DNA of 64,000 nt, taken from contig CAMBEP010000008.1 in assembly GCA_945865635.1 (NCBI GenBank), positions 62,001 to 126,000 on the forward strand, written 5' to 3'. Made by a program: the position numbers and the translations under genes. The DNA comes from Candidatus Kuenenia stuttgartensis. Lineage in GTDB: Bacteria; Planctomycetota; Planctomycetia; Isosphaerales; Isosphaeraceae. Of this stretch, positions 25,016 through 34,903 are shown piece by piece (the first letter of the stretch is position 1; the number at the start of each line of letters is the position of its first letter). The notes beneath the pieces were generated by a model that ran no database searches, had not been told where the DNA came from, and saw nothing but the letters and a program-made list of their open reading frames with translations.

Positions 25016-25231
25016 AGTTTCGCTAGAGCGGCTTTGACGGGTTAGAGCCTCTTTCGCAAGCCTAAAAAAATGGCTCAAATCAGTAGCCAACTTTAAGCTC
25101 AAATCCGCTCCAGTTGGGCATTTTAGGGCAGATTTACAAAGCTTAGGTTCATCTAAAGTCTGTGAAGAATCGTCTGGAGAAGTCAGAGCCAGAGGAAGTC
25201 GCTCAACACGTTTTCCGGATCACTTTTCAAA

Positions 25232-25274
25232 GCAAGAGCCCCCAGAAACGGATGGAGTTTTTGGGGGCTCTTGC
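25232..25274 (-). terminator. Terminator of the DUF1559 gene
   Basis: GCAAGAGCCCCCAGAAA (25232-25248) pairs with TTTTTGGGGGCTCTTGC (25258-25274) with one mismatch. Read leftward after the DUF1559 stop (25299), the hairpin is followed by TTTGAAAAGTG. The kinase gene on the plus strand ends 216 bases before it, so it could serve both strands. Confidence 0.75.
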
Positions 25275-25298
25275 GATAAGACTATGTAGTGGAATCAG

Positions 25299-26348
25299 TT
25301 ATTCCGCAGAGATCACTTCACCAGCCCTGATGGAGTGGAGGGCATTCCAAGTTGCAGCGTTGATCGTGTTCTTGTTGAATCGCACGGAACCGTCAGCAAA
25401 AGCCGTGTTGACACCACCGGGGTGGCGGCCACGTGAGCCAGCAAACTCGTCGCTGTCGGAATTGCCTGGCTGGCAGGGCAGAAATGGCTCATTCACGCAG
25501 AATAAGCCTGGGTTGTTTGGCATCTGGTCATAGCCGTCCTTCAGGCCAAAGAAGTCCTTGGTGCCATTCGGAGTGAATCGGCTGACATAGCTCGCGCCAC
25601 CCATGACGGTCGACCACATCATGCCCCGAGCGTCATATTCTGCGCCTTGAATCACTTCCGAAAGCATGATGGTATTGGATGTGCCATCCGTGAAGCTGTT
25701 GATACCATAGGTCCGGTGTCCGAAGGCACCATCAATAAAAGCAGCCTGAAGTGTGGCAATACCACCGAAGTTTTGGCCCCAATTGGTGTTGCCCCAGTTG
25801 CCGGCATAATTCCCCTTGGTCATGCTAAAAGCCGACAAAGCTCCGCCAGCATAGCCCGGATTGATACGAAATGTACGCGGCACATCGCTTGGGCACTGAA
25901 ACGAGCTGATCTTTGTGCTGGCCACAGTCTGGTTGGCAAAAAAGCCTGCCGGTAATCCATTGCCGCCTGCGGGCCCTTCGCTTCCCAAATCAAAATTGAA
26001 ACTGTTGGCCAAGTTCGTTTGTTCAATATAAGGCATCATCAGGCAGAACCAGGTCGTTCCCTGAATGCCTGCAAAAATTGTCGGGAAATCCGTTGCGGAT
26101 TTACCTGGTCGTGGGCCCCAGATCCGGCCTGGAGGGAACGCATTAATCGTACTGTGGTAATTGTGCAGGGCCAGTCCCAATTGCTTGAGATTGTTGATGC
26201 ACTGCGCGCGGCGAGCCGCTTCACGAGCCGACTGAACTGCTGGAAGCAGCAGCGATATGAGAACAGCAATGATTGCTATGACGACGAGCAGCTCAATCAA
26301 AGTAAAGCCTGCCCTGCGGTTGCTTGCGGTCCGATTGAAAGATGGCAT
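25299..26348 (-). CDS. DUF1559 pseudopilin (prepilin-type N-terminus)
   Basis: A 349-residue type II secretion/pilin-like protein with the planctomycete DUF1559 domain. The N-terminus has the prepilin cleavage and methylation signature [16 protein letters not shown] near residues 11-26; the peptidase would cut after Gly. Then come the family blocks [27 protein letters not shown], a variable C-terminal domain, and the end motif [13 protein letters not shown]. Planctomycetes encode tens of such proteins, and their role is unclear. I place the start at ATG 26348, which has AAGGAAGGG upstream and leaves 10 residues before the cleavage site; the frame extends 45 bases further to 26393. A terminator follows at 25232-25274. 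Confidence 0.92.
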   Translation of the reverse strand: MPSFNRTASNRRAGFTLIELLVVIAIIAVLISLLLPAVQSAREAARRAQCINNLKQLGLALHNYHSTINAFPPGRIWGPRPGKSATDFPTIFAGIQGTTWFCLMMPYIEQTNLANSFNFDLGSEGPAGGNGLPAGFFANQTVASTKISSFQCPSDVPRTFRINPGYAGGALSAFSMTKGNYAGNWGNTNWGQNFGGIATLQAAFIDGAFGHRTYGINSFTDGTSNTIMLSEVIQGAEYDARGMMWSTVMGGASYVSRFTPNGTKDFFGLKDGYDQMPNNPGLFCVNEPFLPCQPGNSDSDEFAGSRGRHPGGVNTAFADGSVRFNKNTINAATWNALHSIRAGEVISAE

Positions 26349-26720
26349 GAGTCCGAACCCTTCCTTCGATGGAAAAGCGGTTATGGAAAACACGGAAACA
26401 CTTGCTTGGAATCAAAGCAAGCGGAGCAATGCATTAGGCCGGTCATCTGTTTTTTGTATGGCGAACAAATCCATTAGGCACTTTAAAGGAAATGATGTCA
26501 AGGAAAATTTCGAACCCTTGATCGTTTCCATAATCGGGAATCTGAATTCTAAAATCAGAGTCGTCATGGATCAAATGACATTGGTCGCGAGGAATATGCT
26601 TTTTTCAGCTCCTCCAAAACGGCTTTGCATCAACTCTCAAAGCACTTGCGTGCAAGTGAACCCGAAACTGTTCTTTCAGGATATGGTCCACCTGCCAGTC
26701 TGGTTCTTATCGGTCCAGTC
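26349..26720. other. Intergenic region upstream of the DUF1559 gene
   Basis: About 370 bases between two minus-strand genes. I see no gene; the plus-strand frame over it (26257-26787) runs antisense into both neighbours. It presumably holds the DUF1559 promoter, but no pair of -35/-10 elements stands out. Confidence 0.35.
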
Positions 26721-27824
26721 TCAATCCGTTTCCTGGTGGAATCGATCCTTTAAAGTCAGGATGAATGCCTCCAAACGGCTAGTCTGATTCTTCATCGCCT
26801 CAATGGTCAGTGCACGAACCGAATCCTGATCCGCTTCAGCCAGATAATCTACCGGGCTTTTGCCATCCACACGTGCCAGCATGCATGCGGCCAAATGCTG
26901 GACAGCTCGATATTCCAATGCCCTTGCATTTTCAACGGAACAAAAAGTGTCCTGATACTTTTCCCAGAACACGGAAATCATGTCCAAAAACTCTTCCCGG
27001 GTCGGCAGCCCCAAACGCATGGCCCGGAATGTTTTGAGAACCATATGCGACAAAAAGAAGCCTAAGTCAAATGCAGGATCGCCCCAGTGGGCTGTCTCAA
27101 AATCAACCAAACCCAGATGGTTCTCTGAATCGATCAGCATATTCTTCGGGCTAAAGTCAGCATGAACCAGAGTTTTCTGGGGCAAATGCTCCATTTGGTG
27201 GATTAACTGTTGAATCGGCTCAGCGATGATCGGATGAACCTTGGCAATGGTTCGGTAATAAGGGTCGATTCTAAGTTCGTCAAACACAGTCCAGTCCGCA
27301 AGGCGGCCATTTTGCAGGGTCTCGTTATGTCTCAGACCAGATTCGTGGATTGTGCCGAGAATCAAACCCGCCGATCGGGCCAGACCAGGCTCGACACGAC
27401 CCTCCAGAAGCAAGAGTTTCCAGACATCGCAAGTCTGGCCCAGATCTGTCATTCCAAACAAATAGTTTTCCTGTTCCTCAAACAGGATGACCGGAACCGT
27501 CTGGGGCGGCAGAACATCGCCCAGAAATTTCATGGTCTCGGTTTCAATCCAGATCCGGTCGAGCCGGCTGCGCCATTCCGCTTTGGTACGCAATAATTCG
27601 CTGGACTGTTTGAGAATCATCGAAGGCTGTTGAGAACTTGGCTCGATTGGCTCGACACGAATCACCATGTTGGATACCCCCCCGGTCAGCATCCGCGCCT
27701 GAGCCGGCACATGCGGGGGCCAATAGCCCGCAAAGTGAAGATGTTCTACGGCGTTTTCTGTCGAGAGTGTCCACATCGGAGAGTCCTGCCAATTTGGCCA
27801 ACAATACGGCTTTCCAAAAAGCAC
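26721..27824 (-). CDS. Aminoglycoside phosphotransferase/choline kinase-like (APH fold) protein
   Basis: A 367-residue protein with an eukaryotic-kinase-like APH fold. Key residues are present: a Lys in SMILKQS near residue 94 for ATP; the catalytic loop LVHADFSPKNML with H-x-D-x(4)-N near 220; and a metal-binding DFE in LVDFETAHWGDPAFDLGFFL. These enzymes phosphorylate small hydroxylated substrates (choline, methylthioribose, homoserine, aminoglycosides). Nothing here points to one substrate, and calling it a resistance gene would be unsupported. Two start choices are possible, ATG 27824 and ATG 27776; the second, MWTLSTENAV, fits the family N-terminus better. It is divergent from the beta-propeller gene at 28152. 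Confidence 0.82.
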   Translation of the reverse strand: MLFGKPYCWPNWQDSPMWTLSTENAVEHLHFAGYWPPHVPAQARMLTGGVSNMVIRVEPIEPSSQQPSMILKQSSELLRTKAEWRSRLDRIWIETETMKFLGDVLPPQTVPVILFEEQENYLFGMTDLGQTCDVWKLLLLEGRVEPGLARSAGLILGTIHESGLRHNETLQNGRLADWTVFDELRIDPYYRTIAKVHPIIAEPIQQLIHQMEHLPQKTLVHADFSPKNMLIDSENHLGLVDFETAHWGDPAFDLGFFLSHMVLKTFRAMRLGLPTREEFLDMISVFWEKYQDTFCSVENARALEYRAVQHLAACMLARVDGKSPVDYLAEADQDSVRALTIEAMKNQTSRLEAFILTLKDRFHQETD

Positions 27825-28151
27825 GCTTCCTTCAGATTAACCGCCCGAAAGGCGTTCACGCCAGAGGGCATGCCTGAACTCATCCAGAACTTCGGCACGC
27901 AAATTCCAAACGACTCCATCCGCGCTCAAACCCCTGGACCAGGCGATGCATTTCAAATTGGCGAGTTGCCTTTACTCACAAATAAATCAATCGTTTGACA
28001 AGTTTGACTGATTGATAACCCCATGCGATCCCTGTATATTTAACGATCTTCCAGCTCGTGCGAGGCAAGCTCGCCCCGGTAGAGGTTTGCGATCCCCTTC
28101 GCAGCCAGAAACTCTCAAAAACAAAGCACCCCCAAAGCCAGGAGCCCCCTG
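27825..28151. other. 327-bp divergent intergenic region
   Basis: Between the APH-fold gene (minus) and the beta-propeller gene (plus). TTGACA at 27995-28000 is a perfect -35 hexamer, but the only good -10 candidate (TATATT, 28035-28040) is 34 bases away, so no promoter is called. No coding region is convincing. Confidence 0.35.
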
Positions 28152-29159
28152 ATGATGAAGAATCTGTCGAATTATTTCGCATTCGCACTCGTTTTCGGAC
28201 TTTCCGTGACGGCTGTCGCCGCCGAAAAAGTGCAGCCGGTCCGTATGGGCTGTGGCCATATGACGTTTGATACTGTTCCAGGCTGGGGCCTGGGTGCCGA
28301 TGGAAAGTCGGTGCTTGGTTCCACCCACGGCGGTGTTGTGGTCGATAAGGCCGGCAATATCTACACAAGTGCTCATGCCGGGGTTTTTGTTTTTTCTCCT
28401 GAAGGCAAGGTCATTCGCAGCTTTCTAGGCGACAAATATGCCGACATGCACGACATGAAAATCAACGAAGAAGCCAATGGCGAATTCATCTATGGCGCCC
28501 GCAACACCAAAGCCGAAGGTGTCAAATTCAATGCGGTCACAGGCGAGATCGTCCTGAAACTGCCGTTTCCAAAAGAGTCGGGCCTGAACCTGAAGCAATT
28601 CAGCCCCACTGCAATGACCGTGGCCCCCAATGGCGACATCTTTCTTGCCGATGGTTATGCCAGCAACCATATTTTCAAGTTCGACAAGACCGGCAAATAC
28701 CTGATGCACTTCGGCACCAAGGGCAATGGTCTTAAGGAGTTCAATACCGCCCATGGTATGACTTTAGACCCACGCTATACACCGGCTCGGCTCCTCATCT
28801 GCGACCGGAATCATGAACCCAAGGGCCGCTTGCTGCACTACAGCCTGGACGGCGAATTCATCGGCGAGGTGGTCACAGGCCTGGGCATGCCCACCTCGGC
28901 CATTGTTCAAGGTGATTTCGTTTCGATCCCCGATTTGCATGGCCGACTGGTGATTTTGGACAAGAGCAACACGATCATTTCTGTTCTCGGCCATAACCCC
29001 GATCCCGCCAAGCGAGTCAACTTCAATGTTTCACAAGATCAGTGGATTGAAGGCATCTTCAGCGGAACCCACGGCTCAGCCTGGGATAAGGATGGAAATC
29101 TCTACATCCAGGACTGGAACGTATCCGGCCGCTTGATGAAGCTCATCCGCGCCAAATAA
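28152..29159 (+). CDS. Exported beta-propeller (NHL-repeat-like) protein
   Basis: A 335-residue protein with a clear signal peptide (MMKNLSNYFAFALVFGLSVTAVAA, cleavage near residue 24). The mature part has NHL-type propeller blades: GVVVDKAGNIYTSAHAG, MTVAPNGDIFLADGYASNHIFKFDKTGKYL, GMTLDPRYTPARLLICDRNH and GSAWDKDGNLYIQDWN, with the typical D-x-x-G-N-x-Y pattern. It resembles the six-bladed peptidylglycine alpha-hydroxylating lyase-like group widespread in Planctomycetes. A catalytic role cannot be judged from the sequence. ATG 28152 is followed by a second ATG; AGGAG is about 10 bases upstream. A branched hairpin terminator at 29246-29300 closes it. Confidence 0.82.
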   Translation: MMKNLSNYFAFALVFGLSVTAVAAEKVQPVRMGCGHMTFDTVPGWGLGADGKSVLGSTHGGVVVDKAGNIYTSAHAGVFVFSPEGKVIRSFLGDKYADMHDMKINEEANGEFIYGARNTKAEGVKFNAVTGEIVLKLPFPKESGLNLKQFSPTAMTVAPNGDIFLADGYASNHIFKFDKTGKYLMHFGTKGNGLKEFNTAHGMTLDPRYTPARLLICDRNHEPKGRLLHYSLDGEFIGEVVTGLGMPTSAIVQGDFVSIPDLHGRLVILDKSNTIISVLGHNPDPAKRVNFNVSQDQWIEGIFSGTHGSAWDKDGNLYIQDWNVSGRLMKLIRAK

Positions 29160-29245
29160 GTGCGGTTTGAAAGTTTTCTTGAGTTGAGCCGACGTGCCAT
29201 AGCCCAATTTGCTGGCAGGATGGCGACACAGCCCCAAAAAACAAT

Positions 29246-29300
29246 TCGCCCATCCGTCCACCAATCTTTTCGATTGGCCTGAGCGGATGGGCGATTGCTT
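29246..29300 (+). terminator. Branched hairpin between convergent genes
   Basis: TCGCCCATCCG (29246-29256) pairs with CGGATGGGCGA (29284-29294), and inside it CCAATC (29261-29266) pairs with GATTGG (29272-29277) around TTTTC. TTGCTTTTG follows on the plus strand. It ends the propeller gene and may also serve czcA on the minus strand. Confidence 0.75.
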
Positions 29301-29351
29301 TTGAAACTCTCGACGGCAGTGTCAGGTCTCAAACCTGACAGATCGACCACA

Positions 29352-32300
29352 TCAATGCGTTGTCTGGCCCTCTTTTTGAGGGATCGGCAAGCCTTTGGCA
29401 AACCACGGATAAATTGTGGGCAAGACAACGGTGGTCAAGAGCGTACTGGTGAGCAGGCCGCCGATCACGACTGTGGCCAAGGGCCTTTGAATCTCAGAGC
29501 CAGGGCTGGTATTGGCCGCCATGGGGAGGAATCCAAGACCCGCCACCAAGGCAGTCATGAGGATTGGCCGGAGTCGTTCCAGAGCCGCGTCGTGTGCGGC
29601 TTTTTGAAGTTCTGAGCCTTCACAGCGACGGTGTTCCACAGCGGAAACCCAGACCAAACCATTCAAGACGGCCACTCCAAAAAGCGCGATGAACCCGACA
29701 CCTGCGGAAATCGAAAACGGCATTCCTCTCAGCATTAGTGCAAACACCCCTCCGGTGGCTGCAAAAGGGACAGCCAGATAAATCAGGGCTGCCAGTCGCA
29801 TAGACCCAAGCGATGTATAGAGAAGCAGATAGATCAAGGAAAGAGCAATTGGCACAACGATCAGGAGTCGTTCAATTGCCGTCTGAAGGTGTTCAAACTG
29901 GCCACCCCAGCGCACCCGATAGCCTGGTGGCATTGGGACATGTTTGGCGATCTCGGCTTGGGCTTCTTTGACAAACCCTTTAATATCACGGCCCCGGACG
30001 TTGGCAGAAACGGCCGCCCTTCGCTGGACATTTTCGCGCTCGATTTCGCTCGGCCCCTCCTCAAATTTTACATCCGCGAGATTCGACAGTGGAATGGCCC
30101 GGCCCTGTGGATCCATCAACAGAATGGACGAAATGCTCTCTGGATTATTCCGCCATTTTTCAGGCAGGCGAATTTGGATCGGATGCCGCGCAACACCCTC
30201 AAACACAGTTCCAACCGTTCGACCACCCAGAGCTGCAATGGTGTCCATCACATCCTGAGCCTTAATCCCATAGCGAGCAAGTTGTTCGCGATTGACCGCG
30301 ATCTTCAGGGTGGGCAGTCGGCCTGTCGACGGGGCTCGCACATCCCGTGCTCCAGGTATCCGGGCCATCACCACTTCCATGTTTGTCGCCAGTTCGGATA
30401 GGACATCCAGATCAGGCCCATAAATCAATGCGGCAACATCCGACTTCACACCCGCCACCAACTCGTTGACTCGCATTTCAATCGGCTGGCTGAACGCGAA
30501 CCTGACTCCGGGCAGACCATTGCTTAGCTTGGTGCTCATCTCTTCGATCAGGTCGTCACGCGATATCCCTGGCCGCCAATGTGACTGATCTTTCAGCAGT
30601 GTCCAAACATCCGTCTGGTGCACTCCCATGACATCGTTGGCGATTTCAGGCCTGCCCGTTTTGCTATAAATCATATTCACTTCTGGAAATTCTTTGAGGA
30701 TCTTTTCGATCGCAGTGCACATCGGCACAGCACCGTCCAGATCTGCCGAAGGAATCCTCACGGCTTCGATCAGTAAATCGCCCTCATTGAGCTTCGGCAT
30801 AAATTCACCACCCAATTGCAGGCTGACTGGCACGGTGGCCACCAGCAGCAAAATCGCAATTCCAACTACGGCCATTCTGTGCCTGAGCGCTGCACTGAGA
30901 AGCGGCTCATAAAACCGCTTGATCAGCCGAACAAGCCAAGGCTCTGACTCCACCGTTTTATCCGACAGAAACAGGCTTGCCAGAACAGGCATGACGGTAA
31001 GCGAAACCACCATCGACCCAGCCAATGCGAAAATGACGGTTAACGCCATTGGGCGAAAGAGCTTGCCCTCCGTTCCCTGAAGTGCAAGGATGGGCAGGTA
31101 GACAATGGCGATGATCAATTCGCCGAAAAGCGTAGGTTTACGCACTTCAAGGGCGGCTTCGCGGATAATGTCGATCTTTGAACGGGTCCCACCTTCGTGA
31201 CCAAGCCGGCGCACACAGTTTTCGATCATAATCACAGAGCTGTCCACAATCATGCCGAAGTCTATCGCTCCCAGTGACATCAGACTGGCTGTCAGGCCCG
31301 TTGCAAGCATAATGTTGGCCGCAAAGAGCATTGACAGTGGAATGGCCATCGCCACAATCAGGCCGCCTCGAATATTGCCCAACAAGACAAGCAGAACACC
31401 AATGACCAGCGAGCCACCCACCACCAGGTTTTCCTTCACCGTTGCAAGTGAGTGATTGATCAGATTGCTTCTGTCATAAAGTGTCTCTATGGTCACACCC
31501 TTGGGCAGAGAGGGTTTGATATGCTCAATCTCTTCCTTGACCTTGTTCACAACGCGCCGGCCATTCTCTCCAATGAGCATCATGACCAGCCCTGTGACTG
31601 ATTCCCCGCGTCCATCTCGTGTGGCGAGCCCAGCCCTGATCATCGGGGCAGGATGAATCTTCGCCACATCGCCGATCGTCACTGGCACACCGCCAGACTC
31701 ACGCACCACAATCCGTTCAATCTCCTTCGGATCGGTCACCAGACTCACTCCGCGAATGTAGCGTGATTCGCCACCCTTGGTCAGATAACCACCGCCAACA
31801 TTCGCGCTGTTGCCCTCAAGTGCGGTTACCAGTTCGCTGAACGTGAGTTTCTGGTTCGCCAGGCGATCGGGGTCCACCTCTATCTGGTACGTCTTCAGTT
31901 CGCCCCCGTGGCTGTTGATTTCCGTCACTCCGGGAACACTTCGAAGCTGATAGGCTATCTGCCAGTCCAGCAAAGTTCGAAGATCCATTAGCGATTTCGT
32001 GCCATCGCCCCTGATCTCAAACTGAAAGATTTCGCCCAGTGCGGTCGCAATCGGACCAAGCATCGGGGTGCCATAACCCGGCGGAATATTCTCAGCCGCA
32101 CGCGGTAATCGTTCCGCTACCAACTGTCGGGCCCGGTAGAGATCAGTCCCCTCATTGAAGACGATCGTAACCACCGAGATTCCGAATTTGGAAATGCTGC
32201 GAATCTGGTCCACATCCGGTAGCCCGCTCATCGCCCCTTCCACTGGAAATGAAAGCAATGTCTCTACCTCCAATGGACTTAAAGCCGCAGCTTCGGTGAT

Positions 32301-32447
32301 CACCTGAACCTGAATATTGGTGAGATCCGGAACGGCGTCGAGCGGCAGGCGAATCGCTGCCGAGGCACCCACAATAGAAATGATAATGGTCAGGGCCAGC
32401 ACCATGAAACGGTTCTGGAGCGCGCCCGAGATCAGGGAATTGAGCAT
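29352..32447 (-). CDS. czcA: Heavy-metal efflux RND transporter, CzcA type
   Basis: A 1031-residue HME-family RND pump that uses the proton gradient to export divalent metal ions from the periplasm and cytoplasm. The N-terminus (MLNSLISGALQNRFMVLALT) and TM1 are as expected, followed by the periplasmic pore domain, TM2-7, a second periplasmic domain and TM8-12. TM4 reads DFGMIVDSSVIMIEN near residues 396-410; the D-x-G...D...E pattern is that of the Zn/Co/Cd (CzcA/HME1) group rather than Cu/Ag CusA. Length is normal. It is eight bases downstream of the adaptor gene and is surely co-transcribed. Which metal is carried cannot be proved here. The matching outer-membrane factor is not encoded in the window. 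Confidence 0.95.
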   Translation of the reverse strand: MLNSLISGALQNRFMVLALTIIISIVGASAAIRLPLDAVPDLTNIQVQVITEAAALSPLEVETLLSFPVEGAMSGLPDVDQIRSISKFGISVVTIVFNEGTDLYRARQLVAERLPRAAENIPPGYGTPMLGPIATALGEIFQFEIRGDGTKSLMDLRTLLDWQIAYQLRSVPGVTEINSHGGELKTYQIEVDPDRLANQKLTFSELVTALEGNSANVGGGYLTKGGESRYIRGVSLVTDPKEIERIVVRESGGVPVTIGDVAKIHPAPMIRAGLATRDGRGESVTGLVMMLIGENGRRVVNKVKEEIEHIKPSLPKGVTIETLYDRSNLINHSLATVKENLVVGGSLVIGVLLVLLGNIRGGLIVAMAIPLSMLFAANIMLATGLTASLMSLGAIDFGMIVDSSVIMIENCVRRLGHEGGTRSKIDIIREAALEVRKPTLFGELIIAIVYLPILALQGTEGKLFRPMALTVIFALAGSMVVSLTVMPVLASLFLSDKTVESEPWLVRLIKRFYEPLLSAALRHRMAVVGIAILLLVATVPVSLQLGGEFMPKLNEGDLLIEAVRIPSADLDGAVPMCTAIEKILKEFPEVNMIYSKTGRPEIANDVMGVHQTDVWTLLKDQSHWRPGISRDDLIEEMSTKLSNGLPGVRFAFSQPIEMRVNELVAGVKSDVAALIYGPDLDVLSELATNMEVVMARIPGARDVRAPSTGRLPTLKIAVNREQLARYGIKAQDVMDTIAALGGRTVGTVFEGVARHPIQIRLPEKWRNNPESISSILLMDPQGRAIPLSNLADVKFEEGPSEIERENVQRRAAVSANVRGRDIKGFVKEAQAEIAKHVPMPPGYRVRWGGQFEHLQTAIERLLIVVPIALSLIYLLLYTSLGSMRLAALIYLAVPFAATGGVFALMLRGMPFSISAGVGFIALFGVAVLNGLVWVSAVEHRRCEGSELQKAAHDAALERLRPILMTALVAGLGFLPMAANTSPGSEIQRPLATVVIGGLLTSTLLTTVVLPTIYPWFAKGLPIPQKEGQTTH

Positions 32448-32454
32448 TTCAGGG

Positions 32455-33969
32455 TCACTCCTCTTCTGGTTCCAATGAGAGGATCAGCTCGCTCTTGAGC
32501 ATGAATGCCCCGCCTGTCACAACCGTTTGTCCGGCAGAAAGTCCCTGCCTGACCACCACCATGTGCTTGTCGTCCACCGGCTGCTGATCCAGAATCACTG
32601 GCTGGAAATCAAACGATTTGCCATCCTTCAGAGCCACAAAAACACCTGACTTGCCATTCCACTCAACCACGGCGGATCCAGGAACTGCCAAGACTCCATC
32701 CTGCTCGGCGCGTTCCAGGTTGACTCGACAAAACTGACCGGGCCGAAGCTGGCCTGTCGCATTCGGAGTCTCTGCAATCACCGGCACTGTACGAGTCTGG
32801 GGGTCCACTTCGGCACCAATATAAATGATGTTCCCATGGACCACCTTGTTCGTCGTCCCAGGTGCAATCACATCAATCACATCCCCAAGTTTCAAATCCG
32901 CCAGTGAAGAAAAATCCTTTTCGGCAATTTGGGCGGAGACCCTCACCGTACTCAGGTCGGCCAAGGTAAATAGCGGCGCGCCCATGTCCACTTTCTGACT
33001 CGGAACAACGGTTCTGGATGTAATGGTTCCATCAAAAGCAGCCACAATCGGATACGCTGCCACGTCTTCCATGACAATCGACTTTGTCCAGTCCGCAGAG
33101 ACAATCTCAGAGGAATTCAAGTCGAGGTCCAATGACGGATCGTCGCCCGGTACCCCCAATAGCCGAAGCCTCTGCACAGCGTCAATCAAATCTACCTCAG
33201 CCTGCTGAACCTTCTGATCTGAAATCCGCTTTTCCTGCAACACATCGAATCGGGTCTGCTCCATCGCACTTTCAAATTCGGCCTGGGCACCCTCCCGACC
33301 ATGCTGAGACTGGTGAATCAGGTGCTCGCCAATCAGATTCTTCTTGAACAACTCAAGCTGTTTCAGCTCTTCATGCCGGGTCAGTTCGTACTTGGCGTAG
33401 CTGGAAAGCAACATGCCGCGATCATGCCCAAGGGGCTTGTTGGCATATTTGATCTCCAGCGTCTTGGCCTCGGGTTTCGTCGCCAGATCCGTCATCAATA
33501 GCTCGACATTTTTGGTAATCAATGCACGCCACTCCGCATCGCGCTTGGAAACCTGCAAATCAAACCTGTGCGATCGAACCAACAGTCGCGCTGTGCCCAC
33601 ATCCGGACTTTCAATCATCGCCAGCCGTTGCCCTGCCTTGACCTTTTGCCCCAAGACCACATCCACCTGTCGCACAATGCCCGGAACCCGCGGCGAAACT
33701 GTCGCCCGGCGGTCCACATTCAAGGTAATCGTAGCGGGAACCTGCATCTGCTGACGCACCTTTGTCGGCTCCAGCAAGGCCGTTTCTATCTGAATCACTT
33801 TCAGCTTTTCAGGCGAAATCGAAACCCGCCTGGCCGACACACTTTTGGCCGGCTCTGCCGATGACTCCGATGTGCTGCCCACTGAGCCACGGCCTGCCCC
33901 CAAGAACCACAAGGAGACCGCACCAAGAGCTGCTCCCGAGATAAATACCACAATCGATGTACGGTTCAT
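32455..33969 (-). CDS. czcB: RND efflux periplasmic adaptor subunit, CzcB type
   Basis: A 504-residue membrane fusion protein that joins the CzcA pump to an outer-membrane channel. It starts with a membrane anchor (IVVFISGAALGAVSLWFLGAG), followed by the lipoyl/barrel-sandwich half motif (RATVSPRVPGIVRQVDVVLGQKVKAGQRL), a long coiled-coil hairpin (about 120-270), the second half motif (PIVAAFDGTITSRTVVPSQKV), then beta-barrel and membrane-proximal domains (VRPGQ-like LRPGQFCRVNLE). It is longer than typical adaptors because the hairpin is extended. It lacks an obvious N-terminal His-rich metal-binding stretch. Start ATG 33969 has only weak Shine-Dalgarno support. It sits between the His-rich protein gene and czcA on one strand. 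Confidence 0.93.
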   Translation of the reverse strand: MNRTSIVVFISGAALGAVSLWFLGAGRGSVGSTSESSAEPAKSVSARRVSISPEKLKVIQIETALLEPTKVRQQMQVPATITLNVDRRATVSPRVPGIVRQVDVVLGQKVKAGQRLAMIESPDVGTARLLVRSHRFDLQVSKRDAEWRALITKNVELLMTDLATKPEAKTLEIKYANKPLGHDRGMLLSSYAKYELTRHEELKQLELFKKNLIGEHLIHQSQHGREGAQAEFESAMEQTRFDVLQEKRISDQKVQQAEVDLIDAVQRLRLLGVPGDDPSLDLDLNSSEIVSADWTKSIVMEDVAAYPIVAAFDGTITSRTVVPSQKVDMGAPLFTLADLSTVRVSAQIAEKDFSSLADLKLGDVIDVIAPGTTNKVVHGNIIYIGAEVDPQTRTVPVIAETPNATGQLRPGQFCRVNLERAEQDGVLAVPGSAVVEWNGKSGVFVALKDGKSFDFQPVILDQQPVDDKHMVVVRQGLSAGQTVVTGGAFMLKSELILSLEPEEE

Positions 33970-34188
33970 CTCTTGATCAATCCTCCGATAAAGTCGTTGT
34001 CGTTTGATGAAATGAAAATCTGTTGTCGACCCGATTCAACTGGGAGATCTCAAAAAATCCCTGTCGAAAATCAACTGTCTGATCAAGGCCGGTGATTGCT
34101 TGATTGATTCGCGGACTATTCAAATTCAGGAGTAGGCCTGAACCGAGCATCAAGAGCCAATCAGCCGACCACCTGAATCACAGATTTC

Positions 34189-34794
34189 TCAACATCTGAG
34201 GTGCGCACAACCAATGTCAATCAATACAAATTCTCGACGCTTGTTAAATCGCTCAAACACCGGATTGAATTCCATGCCATTTTTTAAAAATCCCGGATTA
34301 TCAGGTAAAAGGGCGCACCAATTCGCAATCAGTCGACTCTGGCTGGCCCTGATCTCATGTGCTGTGCCTGTAGACATCAATGTGCGTTCTGATACGGCCT
34401 GGTTCGCCAGAAAGGTCGCAAAAGCATCACGCTGAAAAACTTCTGGAAATGTCGTCAATATCGGTATCATGGATGACCCGGTCGAATCGCCCTCGCTCGG
34501 AGGCCGTTGTTCCGCCGAATCTTGCATCGAAAGGCCAGGTATCAACAAGTGCCAGTGCAAAAACGGATGCTGATGACTATTCTCTGGCTCCGGTGGCAAT
34601 TCGCCATGCCATCGCGTCAGGTGCTCATGATAAAGACATGTCTGGCCTGAGTCATCGTGATGCTCCACCTCATGGAAGTCAGGCACCACCACCGGTAGTC
34701 GCCCGACACACCAAACCACACACCACACCATGACGCGCGCGGTCCATGTCGGGCGGTGTCTCAGAAATGGAAATGTATGGGTTCGGTTTCGCAT
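34189..34794 (-). CDS. Small His-rich exported protein, possible metal binder
   Basis: A 201-residue protein of unknown family. After a basic start there is a hydrophobic stretch (MVWCVVWCVGRLPVVV, about 22-37) that can be a signal peptide or anchor. Residues 41-82 hold ten His (positions 41, 45, 46, 56, 58, 63, 74, 76, 80, 82) with several acidic residues, as in HEVEHHDDSG and HQHPFLHWHL, which looks like a metal-binding segment. The rest is unremarkable. Its place 219 bases upstream of czcB, on the same strand, suggests a periplasmic metal sensor or chaperone for the pump, as His-rich small proteins are near many czc loci. Both the family and the role are inference. Confidence 0.6.
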   Translation of the reverse strand: MRNRTHTFPFLRHRPTWTARVMVWCVVWCVGRLPVVVPDFHEVEHHDDSGQTCLYHEHLTRWHGELPPEPENSHQHPFLHWHLLIPGLSMQDSAEQRPPSEGDSTGSSMIPILTTFPEVFQRDAFATFLANQAVSERTLMSTGTAHEIRASQSRLIANWCALLPDNPGFLKNGMEFNPVFERFNKRREFVLIDIGCAHLRC

Positions 34795-34903
34795 TGTCTT
34801 ACTTGGATTCTACACGATTCGCGATGACTTTATGGCCTTTTATGGATTTATTTCCTGACCATCTCCATCGCCACCCGTTTTCCGTCTTTGTTTCACCCTC
34901 AGA

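Noticed and set aside
26721..27824. Antibiotic-resistance gene (aminoglycoside phosphotransferase)
   Set aside because: Only the shared APH fold is visible; nothing identifies an aminoglycoside as substrate, so a general kinase call is safer.
27995..28040. TTGACA and TATATT as a promoter
   Set aside because: The spacing of 34 bases is too long for a sigma-70 promoter.
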